Shown here in pieces: positions 7,356-14,881 of a stretch of 42,932 bases of DNA. Under the pieces are notes generated by a model. That model had not been told where the DNA came from. It ran no database searches and was given only the letters and a program-made list of their open reading frames with translations. The stretch's first letter is position 1; the number at the start of each line of letters is the position of its first letter. Both the position numbers and the translations under genes were made by a program. The DNA is taken from positions 1 through 42,932 of IMG/VR virus record IMGVR_UViG_3300017671_000007; one strand, written 5' to 3'. This stretch comes from a virus.

Positions 7356-9056
7356 ATGCACGAGCGCGGCGACACGCGCTGCATCGCCAAAGAGCCGTGC
7401 CCATCGTGTGGGTCCAGGGACAACCTTGGGCGCTACGACGATGGGCACGGCTACTGCTTTGGCTGCGGCTACCGCGAGCCGGGCGGCGGCTCGTCCCCAC
7501 CCCCTCCAACATCATCAAGAGGCCGGATGGAAAACCTCCTATCCGGGGTCGTCGAGGCGATCCCGAACCGTGGCCTCACGCGCGAGACCTGTGAGCGTTA
7601 CGGCTACCGCGTCGGCGAGTTCAAGGGCGGCAAGTGCCATATCGCCCCCTACACCGACGCCACCGGGCGCACGGTCGCCCAGAAGGTCCGCTACGCCACC
7701 GACGGCAAGAAGGACTTCACCTTCCTCGGCGCTCCCAAGGAGGCGGGCCTGTTCGGCTCGCGCCTGCTGGAGGACCGGGGCGGCAAGATGGTCGTCATCA
7801 CCGAGGGCGAGATTGACGCCCTGTCGGTCTCCCAGGCGATGGGCAACAACTGGCCTGTCCTCTCGGTGCCCAACGGCGCCCAAGGGGCCGCCCGCGATCT
7901 GCGCCCGTTCATCTCCGCGCTGGAGAAATACGAGAGCGTCGTCCTCTGCTTCGACATGGACGAACCCGGCCGCAAGGCCGTGGAGGCCTGCAAGGTCCTG
8001 TTCACCCCCGGCAAGGTCCGTGACGCCCAGCTCCCCGAGGGCTTCAAGGACGCCAACGACATGGTCAAGGCGAACAAGAGCAAGGGTCTCGTGGACGCGA
8101 TCTTCGGGGCGGCCTCATCGCGCCCTGACGGTATCCGGTCGGTGTCCGACCTCCGCGAGAAGGCCCTGCTGCCCTCCACCTGGGGTCGCCCCTGGCCGTG
8201 GCCGGGGTTGACCGCCGCGACCTACGGCATCCAGGCCCCCTACGTTTACTCCTGGGGTGCCGGTGTCGGCTCGGGCAAGACCACCACGATGAAGCAGATC
8301 ATGGTCTGCATCATGCGGCCGGACCTGATCCCGGACCACTCCCACCTTCGGGACGGCACGGGTCAACCCATCGCCATCCCGGCTCCCCGCAAGGTCGGCT
8401 GCATCTTCTTCGAGGAGAACCCGGCGAAGACCCTTCGGTCACTCGCGGGTATGATCCTCGGGCTGCGGCTGAACAAGCCGGACGTGGTCTACACGGACGA
8501 CCAGCTCAACGAGGCCATCGACAGTCTGGACGGCCTGTTCTTCCCGCTGGACACCTTCGGGGCCAAGGACTGGGCCACCATCAAGTCCAACATCCTCCAC
8601 CTGATCTTGGTCGAGGGTGTGCTGGACATCTGGGTGGACCCACTGACCGCCTTGGTCGCCAACGCGGATGATGAACGGCGCGAGCTGGACACCATCATGG
8701 CGGACATCTCGGGCATCGCCGAGACCCACGGTGCCACGATCCACCTCGTGTCCCACCTGACCACTCCTGCGGGCACCGCCCACGAGGAGGGAGGCCGAGT
8801 GCTGGAGAAGCACTTCACCGGCTCCCGCGCCATCGCTCGCTGGTCCTACGGGATGCTCGGGCTGGAGCGGGACAAGCAGACCAACAACCCCACCCTCGTG
8901 CGGGGCCTCAAGGATCGGGAGTTCGGGGAGGCCGTCGGCCCCCTCATCGCCCTCGCGTTCCACCCGGTCACCGGCCGGATGGACGAGGTCCCCCTCGACA
9001 CCCTCAACGACAACGACAACCAGTTCCAGGATGAGACCCGCTATGCAGACCTCTAA
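7356..9056 (+). CDS. primase-helicase (T7 gp4-like)
   Basis: 566 residues, the same length as T7 gp4A. It synthesises RNA primers and unwinds DNA as a ring. The zinc-binding domain uses C15, C18, C34 and C37 (CPSCGSRDNL, GYCFGCGYR). The TOPRIM region contains VVITEGEIDALS and VVLCFDMDEPGR. The RecA-type helicase has Walker A AGVGSGKTTT with K308, IWVDPLTALVA as Walker B, and HLVSHLTTP plus HEEGGRVLEKHFTGSRAI, close to the T7 equivalents. The start keeps the zinc finger at the N-terminus as in T7. The 3' end overlaps the next gene. High confidence from complete motifs. Confidence 0.96.
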   Translation: MHERGDTRCIAKEPCPSCGSRDNLGRYDDGHGYCFGCGYREPGGGSSPPPPTSSRGRMENLLSGVVEAIPNRGLTRETCERYGYRVGEFKGGKCHIAPYTDATGRTVAQKVRYATDGKKDFTFLGAPKEAGLFGSRLLEDRGGKMVVITEGEIDALSVSQAMGNNWPVLSVPNGAQGAARDLRPFISALEKYESVVLCFDMDEPGRKAVEACKVLFTPGKVRDAQLPEGFKDANDMVKANKSKGLVDAIFGAASSRPDGIRSVSDLREKALLPSTWGRPWPWPGLTAATYGIQAPYVYSWGAGVGSGKTTTMKQIMVCIMRPDLIPDHSHLRDGTGQPIAIPAPRKVGCIFFEENPAKTLRSLAGMILGLRLNKPDVVYTDDQLNEAIDSLDGLFFPLDTFGAKDWATIKSNILHLILVEGVLDIWVDPLTALVANADDERRELDTIMADISGIAETHGATIHLVSHLTTPAGTAHEEGGRVLEKHFTGSRAIARWSYGMLGLERDKQTNNPTLVRGLKDREFGEAVGPLIALAFHPVTGRMDEVPLDTLNDNDNQFQDETRYADL

Positions 9057-9690
9057 GACCTTCGTGCGCTGCACGGACGCCACCGGCACGTCACACCTTC
9101 AAAAGGATGCGACCTACGAGGGCCGCTTCGGCGTGGGCGATGACGCCGTTTGGTTCTACCCCTCCGGTCCTGACTTCGCTGGCGGCGGCTACTCCGCTGA
9201 CCGCTTCCGCCCCCTGACCCGTCAGGAGGAGGAGGAATACATCCGGTCGAGGCATGTGGCGGCCATGGCGGACGTCTTCGTCCCTATACCCCCGGTGGAC
9301 ATCTCGATCCCGAACCGACCGGACGCCCCCGATGGTAACCCCAAGACCCGTTTCGGTCTCGCCAAGCCGTCCATCTCGCTGATCCCCGGCCCCGCTCTGG
9401 TCCACATGGCCGACGCCTTCCGCGACGGCGCGGTCAAGTATGGCCCTGCCAACTGGCGCGACGACCCCGTCTCCGCCTCGACCTACACCAACGCCGCCCT
9501 CCGTCACCTCCTGTCCTACTGGGACGGCGAGGATAACGCGGAGGACAGCGGGGTCCACCACCTCGCCCACGCGGCGGCCTGCCTCGCCATCATACTCGAC
9601 GCGGAAGCGCAGGGGTCCCTGAAGGACGACCGACCCACCGCCGGCCAGACCTCGCGTCTCATCAAGGAGAAGACGAGGCCACTCGCCTAA
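9043..9690 (+). CDS. dATP/dGTP diphosphohydrolase-domain-like protein with extra N-terminal domain
   Basis: 215 residues. The C-terminal part (about 100-190) carries RFGLAKPSISLIPGPALVHM, AFRDGAVKYGPANWRDD, AALRHLLSYWDGEDN and GVHHLAHAAACLAIIL. This is the signature of the phage family named dATP/dGTP diphosphohydrolase N-terminal (MazG/HisE-like fold, E/H metal sites). About 60 residues at the N-terminus (VRCTDATGTSHL to RFRPL) look like a separate small beta domain. It probably alters the host dNTP pool beside the polymerase. Start ATG 9043 is chosen for the GGATGAG upstream; ATG 9031 is in frame. It overlaps the helicase end. Confidence 0.72.
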   Translation: MQTSKTFVRCTDATGTSHLQKDATYEGRFGVGDDAVWFYPSGPDFAGGGYSADRFRPLTRQEEEEYIRSRHVAAMADVFVPIPPVDISIPNRPDAPDGNPKTRFGLAKPSISLIPGPALVHMADAFRDGAVKYGPANWRDDPVSASTYTNAALRHLLSYWDGEDNAEDSGVHHLAHAAACLAIILDAEAQGSLKDDRPTAGQTSRLIKEKTRPLA

Positions 9691-9714
9691 CCCCCACCAC
9701 TCGGTGGTTTCCAC

Positions 9715-9745
9715 GGGTCGCCCTTCGGGGCGGCCCTTTTCTTTT
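9715..9745 (+). terminator. intrinsic terminator-like hairpin before DNA polymerase
   Basis: Arms GGGTCGCCC (9715-9723) and GGGCGGCCC (9728-9736) pair over 9 bp with one GU, closed by an ideal UUCG tetraloop and followed by TTTTCTTTT. It lies only 15-20 bases before the TTG of the polymerase gene, so read-through must be needed to express it. Confidence 0.82.
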
Positions 9746-9759
9746 CCCAAGGACCGCCA

Positions 9760-11814
9760 TTGCTCATCTTCGACTGCGAAACCGACGGTCTCCTCGACGA
9801 GCTGACCAAAATCCACTGCCTACACATCCTCGACCGGACTACCGGGTCGCGGAAGCGTTACAGCGGCGGGGTCTACAGCGACGGCTCGCCTGCCGGGCGG
9901 GACGGCTCCATCGAAGACGGGGTCCGCCTCCTTATGGAGGCCGAGGCCATCTGCGGCCACAACATCATTGGGTTCGACCTCAAGGCGATCCGCAAGGTCT
10001 ACCCGTGGTTCCAACCCAAGGGCCGGGTGATTGACACCCTCGTCTGGGCGCGTCTCATCTGGACCGACCTGATGGATCGCGACAGTCTCGCCATCAAGAA
10101 GCGCCTGCGGCCCCCGGAGTTCACCGGGAAGATGGTCGGGGCGCACTCGCTGGAAGCCTGGGGTTTCCGGCTGGGTGTCTTCAAGGGCGACTACTCGGCG
10201 GCCAAGGCCGAGGAGGCCCGCTGCCTGGGCCTCGTCACGCCCGAGGAAATCGGCCGCTACACCTGGGCCACCTTCAACCGCGAGATGGACGACTACTGCC
10301 AGCAGGACAACGAGGGTTGCCTCGCGCTGCTGGAGAAGATCGAGGAGAAGGACTACTCGCCCGAGGCCCTCCAGCTTGAGCTGGACGTGGCCCAGATCAT
10401 CACGATGCAGGAGGACTTTGGCTTCCTGTTCGACGCGGCCAAGGCCGAGAAGCTGGTCGCCGAGCTGGTGTCCATGCGGGCCGAGCTTGAGGACAAGCTC
10501 CGGGAGACCTTCAAGCCCTGGTATGGGCCGAAGCGACACAAGGGGGCGCACGACGTGCTGGTCCCCAAGGTCCGCAACGCCAAGCAGGGCTACACCCCTG
10601 GCTGCCCGCTGACCAAGGTTGAGCTGGTCGTCTTTAACCCCAGCTCGCGACACCACATCGCCAACCGGATGAAGGCCCTGTTCGGCTGGGTCCCGACCGA
10701 GTTCACCGACAGCGGTCAGCCGAAGGTGGACGAAACCACGCTCGGCGGCCTGACCTACCCGGAAGCCCGCCTCATCGTGACCTACCTCACGGTGCAGAAG
10801 CGCCTCGGCCAGATCGCCGAGGGCGAGAAGGCCTGGCTTTCGTTCGTCAAGGACGACGGCCGCATCCACGGTCGGGTCAACCCGAACGGTGCCCGCACCG
10901 GGCGCATGACCCACTTCGCCCCCAACATGGCCCAGGTCCCCGGCGTCAAGCTGGACGACCTCGACAACGTCCTGATGGGCCTGCCCGGCGGCTGGGGCTA
11001 CGAGTGTCGCGACTGCTTCATCGTCCGCAAGGGCTACAAGCTGGTCGGCTGCGACGCCGAGGGCCTAGAGCTGCGGATGCTGGCCCACTACATGGCCCGC
11101 TTCGATGATGGCGCCTACGTTGACACGGTCGTCAACGGCTCGAAGAAGAACGGCACCGACGTTCACTCCGTGAACACCCGAGCCGCTGGCCTTCGCCTGC
11201 GGGCGAACGGCAAGACCTTCATCTACGCCTACCTCTACGGAGCCGGCAACCCCAAGCTGGGGATGACGGTCTACGAGGACATGACGCCAGAGCAGCAGGC
11301 CGCGTTCAACGTCCGCGTCAAGGCGGCCGAGGAGAAGGCCCGCGCCGCCGGACAGGACGACACCGAGGTCCGCCTCAAGTTCCTCGGCGGCCTCGGCCTC
11401 AAGGCTCGCAAGCGGATCGAGGAAGGCCTGCCCGCCCTCGGCAAGCTGCAAGAGCTGGTCAAGTCCAAGGCCAAGCGCGGCTACCTGCTGGGCCTGGACG
11501 GCCGGAAGCTGGCGAACAACTACGCACACGCCGCCCTGAACACGCTGCTGCAAGGCGGCGGGGCGATCCTCATGAAGGTCGCCCTGGTCCTCGCCTACCG
11601 CGCCTATCTGGCGCTCGGATGGGTCCACGGCCGGGAGTTCGCCTTCGTGGCCAACGTCCACGACGAGGCCCAGATGGAGGTCCGCGCCGACCTCGCCGAG
11701 CAAGCTGGCCGCATCTTCGCTGATGCGATCCGCGACGCGGGGGAACACTTCAAGCTCAAGTGCCCCACGGCCGGTGCCTTCCAGGTCGGCGATAGCTGGG
11801 CCGCGTCTCACTAA
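9760..11814 (+). CDS. DNA polymerase, family A (T7 gp5-like)
   Basis: 684 residues (T7 gp5 704). The 3'-5' exonuclease domain is intact: D5 and E7 in FDCETDG, GHNIIGFDLKAIRKVYPWF, and YCQQDNEGCLALL with the third Asp. Polymerase motif A is GCDAEGLELRML (D432), motif B is NGKTFIYAYLYGAG with K485 and Y489 (equivalent to T7 K522 and Y526), and motif C is VHDEAQME (H634, D635, E636). T7 gp5 gains processivity from host thioredoxin; a clear loop of that kind was not identified here. TTG start after AAGGA, in the shadow of the terminator at 9715. The nuclease gene follows. Confidence 0.97.
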   Translation: MLIFDCETDGLLDELTKIHCLHILDRTTGSRKRYSGGVYSDGSPAGRDGSIEDGVRLLMEAEAICGHNIIGFDLKAIRKVYPWFQPKGRVIDTLVWARLIWTDLMDRDSLAIKKRLRPPEFTGKMVGAHSLEAWGFRLGVFKGDYSAAKAEEARCLGLVTPEEIGRYTWATFNREMDDYCQQDNEGCLALLEKIEEKDYSPEALQLELDVAQIITMQEDFGFLFDAAKAEKLVAELVSMRAELEDKLRETFKPWYGPKRHKGAHDVLVPKVRNAKQGYTPGCPLTKVELVVFNPSSRHHIANRMKALFGWVPTEFTDSGQPKVDETTLGGLTYPEARLIVTYLTVQKRLGQIAEGEKAWLSFVKDDGRIHGRVNPNGARTGRMTHFAPNMAQVPGVKLDDLDNVLMGLPGGWGYECRDCFIVRKGYKLVGCDAEGLELRMLAHYMARFDDGAYVDTVVNGSKKNGTDVHSVNTRAAGLRLRANGKTFIYAYLYGAGNPKLGMTVYEDMTPEQQAAFNVRVKAAEEKARAAGQDDTEVRLKFLGGLGLKARKRIEEGLPALGKLQELVKSKAKRGYLLGLDGRKLANNYAHAALNTLLQGGGAILMKVALVLAYRAYLALGWVHGREFAFVANVHDEAQMEVRADLAEQAGRIFADAIRDAGEHFKLKCPTAGAFQVGDSWAASH

Positions 11815-11829
11815 GGACCCCAACACCAA

Positions 11830-12369
11830 ATGACACCACTGACCCCCGGCTCGTCCGGAGGCGGCTCGTCCAAGACGTGCCGAAAATGTGGAGAGACCAA
11901 GCCTCTCACTGACTACCACGCAAGCGCGAAGTCTCCAGACGGACGTCGAAACCAGTGCAAGACCTGTGTGAAGGTCTCCTTTCAAGCCCGCTACCGTCGA
12001 GACCCAGCTCGGGTCAAAGCGTCCCAGGCAAAATGGCGGGACAAGAACGTGGCCCTGATCCTCTGGCACGGTGCCCGCCGCCGCGCGTTACAGAGTAACA
12101 CCCCCTTCTCCATCACCCCGGACGACATCCTCATCCCGGAGACCTGTCCAGTTTTTCGACAGACCCTCATACGCGGCCACCCCGACTTCGCCCCCTCTCT
12201 CGACCGACTAATACCAAGCCTCGGCTACACGCCAGGGAACGTCGTGGTCGTGAGCTGGCGAGCTAACCGGCTCAAGAACAACGCCTCTCTCACAGACCTC
12301 CGAGCACTGGTGGACTTCTACGAGCTGGTCCTACCCTCCCCCCGTCGCTGGCAAAGGAACCCTTCATGA
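11830..12369 (+). CDS. HNH/EndoVII-like nuclease with N-terminal zinc ribbon
   Basis: 179 residues. The N-terminal zinc motif CRKCGETKPLTDYHAS is followed by NQCKTCV (two CxxC pairs). The C-terminal module SLDRLIPSLGYTPGNVVVVS, then WRANRLKNNASLTDLRALV, is typical of freestanding phage HNH or recombination-endonuclease-VII-like proteins. Its place directly behind the DNA polymerase gene is a classic site for homing-type endonucleases, so it may be a selfish insertion; alternatively it serves recombination. The usual catalytic His cluster is not obvious to me. Overlaps the next ATG by four bases. Confidence 0.78.
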   Translation: MTPLTPGSSGGGSSKTCRKCGETKPLTDYHASAKSPDGRRNQCKTCVKVSFQARYRRDPARVKASQAKWRDKNVALILWHGARRRALQSNTPFSITPDDILIPETCPVFRQTLIRGHPDFAPSLDRLIPSLGYTPGNVVVVSWRANRLKNNASLTDLRALVDFYELVLPSPRRWQRNPS

Positions 12370-12602
12370 AACTCCCCAGCTTCCTTCTTGACCTCGTCAC
12401 CACCCGAGACGGGGTGTCGTGGGACCCTCTACGGGTTGGCGTCATCCTCTCGGGCCTCACCCTCATCTTCCTCTCGGCCTGGGACGTGATCGTCAACCGA
12501 CAGGCCTTCAACGCCCTAACCTTCGGGTCCGGCGTGGGTGCCCTGCTGGGCGGTGCTGGTCTTGGCATCGGGGCCAAGCGCAACGACGAGCCGGACGCTT
12601 GA
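12366..12602 (+). CDS. putative holin (two membrane segments)
   Basis: 78 residues with two hydrophobic segments: about 23-41 (LRVGVILSGLTLIFLSAWDV) and 50-70 (ALTFGSGVGALLGGAGLGIG), with a charged KRNDEPDA tail. This topology and size fit small phage holins. It lies upstream of an apparent inner- and outer-spanin pair, making a lysis cassette, while the amidase is 6 kb upstream. T7 keeps its holin near the tail fibre, and this genome has another candidate there (31344). ATGA overlap with the preceding gene. Functional call is inference from topology and context. Confidence 0.62.
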   Translation: MKLPSFLLDLVTTRDGVSWDPLRVGVILSGLTLIFLSAWDVIVNRQAFNALTFGSGVGALLGGAGLGIGAKRNDEPDA

Positions 12603-12805
12603 AGCAGCCGCTCGTCTTCGACCACCCCACAGGCCCCATCGCCCTCCTCTGCGACCGCATCCTTCGGGATGGGGACAAGATCATCTTCGAGGTCGTCGAG
12701 GGTGTCTGGCGAGGCTCCTATGAGCCGACCACCCGGACCCTCCGCCTGGACGCCGCCAAGCCCCAGTTCCCCGCTCTGTCGTGGACAGGCGTGACGCCCT
12801 CGTGA
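12599..12805 (+). CDS. small hypothetical protein in lysis cassette
   Basis: 68 residues from TTG 12599, overlapping the holin stop (TTGA) and ending in the GTGA of the next frame. Beta-rich (PLVFDHPTGPIALLCDRI, DKIIFEVVEGVWRGSYEP) with no membrane segment or signal. Function unknown. Its uninterrupted frame coupled at both ends supports it as a gene. Confidence 0.55.
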   Translation: MKQPLVFDHPTGPIALLCDRILRDGDKIIFEVVEGVWRGSYEPTTRTLRLDAAKPQFPALSWTGVTPS

Positions 12806-12837
12806 CCCTCACCTTCACCCTCATCCCGGAGAAGCCC

Positions 12838-13203
12838 ATGCTTCGCTACGTCCTAATGAACCCCCGGACGACCCTCGTGGTCCTCGGGGTCACCGCCGCG
12901 CTCGCCGTCACCGGCTTCACGGCGTTTGCCTTCCAAGGTGCCCAGCTCGACAGCGTTCGCGCGAAGCTGGCCGCCTGCGAGGCCACGGTCACCGCCCAGA
13001 CCACCGCCGCTCAAGCCGTCGCTGACGCCGCCACCGCCCGCGCCGAAGCCGCCGAGCGAGCTGCTGACGCCGCCCGCGAGGCCGGCAGGGCCGACCGTCT
13101 CGCCGCCCGCCGCTACCTCGACCTCCCCACCCCAGCCCCCGCCGACCGCTGCGACGCCGCCCAGGCGCTCGTGGACGAGGCCATCACGGAGAACCGCTCT
13201 TGA
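12838..13203 (+). CDS. putative inner-membrane spanin (Rz-like)
   Basis: 121 residues from ATG 12838 (GGAGAAG upstream). An N-terminal anchor, residues about 12-32 (TTLVVLGVTAALAVTGFTAF), is followed by a long Ala/Arg/Glu helix (ARAEAAERAADAAREAGRAD), a periplasmic coiled coil ending near C(DAAQALVDEAITENRS). This is the i-spanin architecture. The next gene encodes a lipoprotein and overlaps the end of this one, as Rz/Rz1 pairs do. GTG 12802, coupled to the previous stop, is an alternative start adding 12 residues. Confidence 0.68.
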   Translation: MLRYVLMNPRTTLVVLGVTAALAVTGFTAFAFQGAQLDSVRAKLAACEATVTAQTTAAQAVADAATARAEAAERAADAAREAGRADRLAARRYLDLPTPAPADRCDAAQALVDEAITENRS

Positions 13204-13502
13204 ACCACACCCCTCCACCCCCGGACAAAGACTACTTGATGTGGCTGGCCCATATCCTCATCCTCTCGGCCGCCGTTCTATCCATCGTGTTCCTCGGGGG
13301 ATGCGCCTCGCGTCCGGCGGTAACCGCCATCGCCACCCCGGTCCCCTGCCGGGTCACCCTCCCGGACGACCGCACGTTCCCCTTCGACGACCTCCAGCCG
13401 GGAGCCGACATCTTCACTCAGGTGAAGACCCTGCTGGCGGATCGCAGGGAACGCATAGATGACCGGCGGGTGACCCGCGCGGCCGCCTCCGTCTGCGAGT
13501 GA
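13200..13502 (+). CDS. putative outer-membrane lipoprotein spanin (Rz1-like)
   Basis: 100 residues from TTG 13200, overlapping the i-spanin stop. A hydrophobic signal (LAHILILSAAVLSIVFLGGC) ends in the lipobox LGGC, cysteine near residue 37. The mature part has VPCRVTLPDDRTFPFDDL and a helical C-terminus ending in a second Cys (AAASVCE), a layout common in o-spanin-type phage lipoproteins. It would span the periplasm with the preceding protein to fuse inner and outer membranes after peptidoglycan breakdown. The lipobox is seen; the partner assignment is inferred. Confidence 0.72.
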   Translation: MNHTPPPPDKDYLMWLAHILILSAAVLSIVFLGGCASRPAVTAIATPVPCRVTLPDDRTFPFDDLQPGADIFTQVKTLLADRRERIDDRRVTRAAASVCE

Positions 13503-14320
13503 CCACGCACCTCCTCATCGACGCCGACCTGATGGCCTACCGCGCTGCGGCGGGCACCCAGGACACCCACGACTGGGGTGACGGCGTGGTCTCCGTGGAG
13601 ACCGACATCGAGGCGGCCAAGCGCCAGCTCCGCGACCAGATCGACCGCTGGATGGCCGACCTCGAAGGGGACAGGTTCACGATCTGCCTGTCCGACGACT
13701 TCAACAACTTCCGCAAGGGGATCGACCCCACCTACAAGCAGTCCCGCGCAACGGTCGAGCGTCCCGAGATGCTCTACCCGCTCAAGTCCTGGCTGGCAGA
13801 ACGCTTCCCCCACGACCGGCGCCGGACGCTCGAAGCGGACGATGTCATGGGCATCCTCGCCACCGAGCCGCATCAGGAGACCCGTATCATCGTGTCCCAG
13901 GACAAGGATATGCGGACCATCCCCGGCCTGCTCTACCGCCCGTTTGAGGAGAAGCCTGAGCTGGAGGACATCACCGTCGCCAGTGCGGATCACTTCCACC
14001 TCTATCAGACCCTCATCGGGGACGCCGTGGACTGCTACCCCGGCTGCCCCGGCGTGGGGCCCAAGACGGCTGACATCGCCCTACGGACACTAACGGGTGT
14101 CGCCCCGGTCCACCGGGAAATCACCCGAGGCAAGAACAAGGGCGAAATCCGCACGACGTGGGAAAACGCCCCCTACGACACGCCGTGGGAGGTGGTCACC
14201 TCGTTCTTCGCCAAGAAGGGCCTGACCGAGCGCCACGCCCTGGTCCAGGCCCGTCTCGCCCGCATCCTCCGATACGAGGACTTTGACGGCCATCGACCGA
14301 TACTTTGGACCCCGAAGTAA
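13499..14320 (+). CDS. 5'-3' exonuclease (T7 gp6-like, FEN family)
   Basis: 273 residues (T7 gp6 300). Removes RNA primers and degrades host DNA. FEN-type acidic residues are visible: LLIDADLMAYRAA at the N-terminus, FRKGIDPTYKQSR, LEADDVMGILA, IVSQDKDMRTI, and TLIGDAVDCYPGCPGVGPKT with the helix-hairpin-helix DNA-binding element. GTG start overlapping the o-spanin stop (GTGA). It is the last gene of the middle block; the candidate late promoter begins eight bases after its stop. Confidence 0.93.
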   Translation: MTTHLLIDADLMAYRAAAGTQDTHDWGDGVVSVETDIEAAKRQLRDQIDRWMADLEGDRFTICLSDDFNNFRKGIDPTYKQSRATVERPEMLYPLKSWLAERFPHDRRRTLEADDVMGILATEPHQETRIIVSQDKDMRTIPGLLYRPFEEKPELEDITVASADHFHLYQTLIGDAVDCYPGCPGVGPKTADIALRTLTGVAPVHREITRGKNKGEIRTTWENAPYDTPWEVVTSFFAKKGLTERHALVQARLARILRYEDFDGHRPILWTPK

Positions 14321-14327
14321 ATCGGCC

Positions 14328-14347
14328 CATTAGCACTCACCCTCGGA
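14328..14347 (+). promoter_or_regulatory. candidate phage RNA polymerase promoter, late (class III-like) block
   Basis: CATTAGCACTCACCCTCGGA repeats the element at 2756 with one internal change (A to G). ACTCAC at 14335-14340 and GG at 14345-14346 are spaced as in the T7 promoter. It heads the structural gene block. Predicted +1 is G14345. Confidence 0.72.
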
Positions 14348-14392
14348 GCCGAAAGCCCCAAGTTCCTGGTTCTCTCTCAAGTCCACCCCAAG

Positions 14393-14427
14393 CGCCCCTT
14401 CGGTAACCCGGAGGGGCGTTTTCTTTT
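14393..14427 (+). terminator. terminator-like hairpin 50 bases downstream of the late promoter
   Basis: Arms CGCCCCTTCGG (14393-14403) and CCGGAGGGGCG (14408-14418) pair over 11 bp with one GU, loop TAAC, followed by TTTTCTTTT. The next Shine-Dalgarno GGAGGT starts right after. It could stop middle-block transcripts, or attenuate or cap the late transcript. Confidence 0.75.
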
Positions 14428-14438
14428 GGAGGTATCCC

Positions 14439-14618
14439 CTGGCCGCCAGACTGCTGCCTGAAACCGCCGACGGACTGCTCGATGAGCTGGACCGGCGCTT
14501 CCCCGAGCCGAGGTTCTCGGCAACCGACACGACCGAAGACATCCGCTGGGCGCTCGCCCAACGCGCCGTGGTCCTCACAATGCGCGAGGCCTACGCGGCC
14601 GCGCGACGGAGGTCCTGA
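14439..14618 (+). CDS. small hypothetical protein, probable CTG start
   Basis: The frame ends TGA 14616-14618 and encodes 59 residues if initiated at CTG 14439, five bases after a perfect GGAGGT (14428-14433). No ATG, GTG or TTG is at a suitable distance. The predicted protein is AARLLPETADGLLDELDR followed by a basic helix ending YAAARRRS. First gene of the late block. The strong RBS with no standard start codon is the oddity. Function unknown. Confidence 0.5.
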   Translation: MAARLLPETADGLLDELDRRFPEPRFSATDTTEDIRWALAQRAVVLTMREAYAAARRRS

Positions 14619-14620
14619 CG

Positions 14621-14833
14621 GTGTGCATAGTCAACACCCCCAAACCGGTCGCCACCACGTCAGCCGCTGACCGCGACAAGCCGCTTCCCGTGCTGCGGAA
14701 CCCCTACCTTGACGGTATCGACCCGCTCATCAAGGCCCAGAAGACCGGGACCCGGTCCCTGCGAATCGACCGCACCGCGCCCGCCCCCATGATCCCGACC
14801 AGCTCGGCCCGCATCCAGCGGCCAGCGGTCTAA
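14621..14833 (+). CDS. small virion-associated protein candidate (upstream of portal)
   Basis: 70 residues from GTG 14621, three bases after the previous stop. The sequence begins MCIVNTPKP, then has LPVLRNPYLDGIDPLIKAQK and TGTRSLRIDRT. Short proteins of this layout, with an MC.. start and a G-x-x-SLRI segment, commonly sit next to the portal gene in T7-like phages, and some are tail or head components like T7 gp6.7 or gp7.3. The assignment rests on position and a short motif only. Confidence 0.55.
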   Translation: MCIVNTPKPVATTSAADRDKPLPVLRNPYLDGIDPLIKAQKTGTRSLRIDRTAPAPMIPTSSARIQRPAV

Positions 14834-14881
14834 CCCCTCATCCCATAGGTCCTACCCCTGGCACAAGCCAAGAAGGGTGTC

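Noticed and set aside
9043-9690. Evidence for a 2-aminoadenine (Z) genome
   Set aside because: A diphosphohydrolase-like domain alone is common in phages; no purZ-type synthetase or HD-type dATP triphosphohydrolase gene is present in the window.
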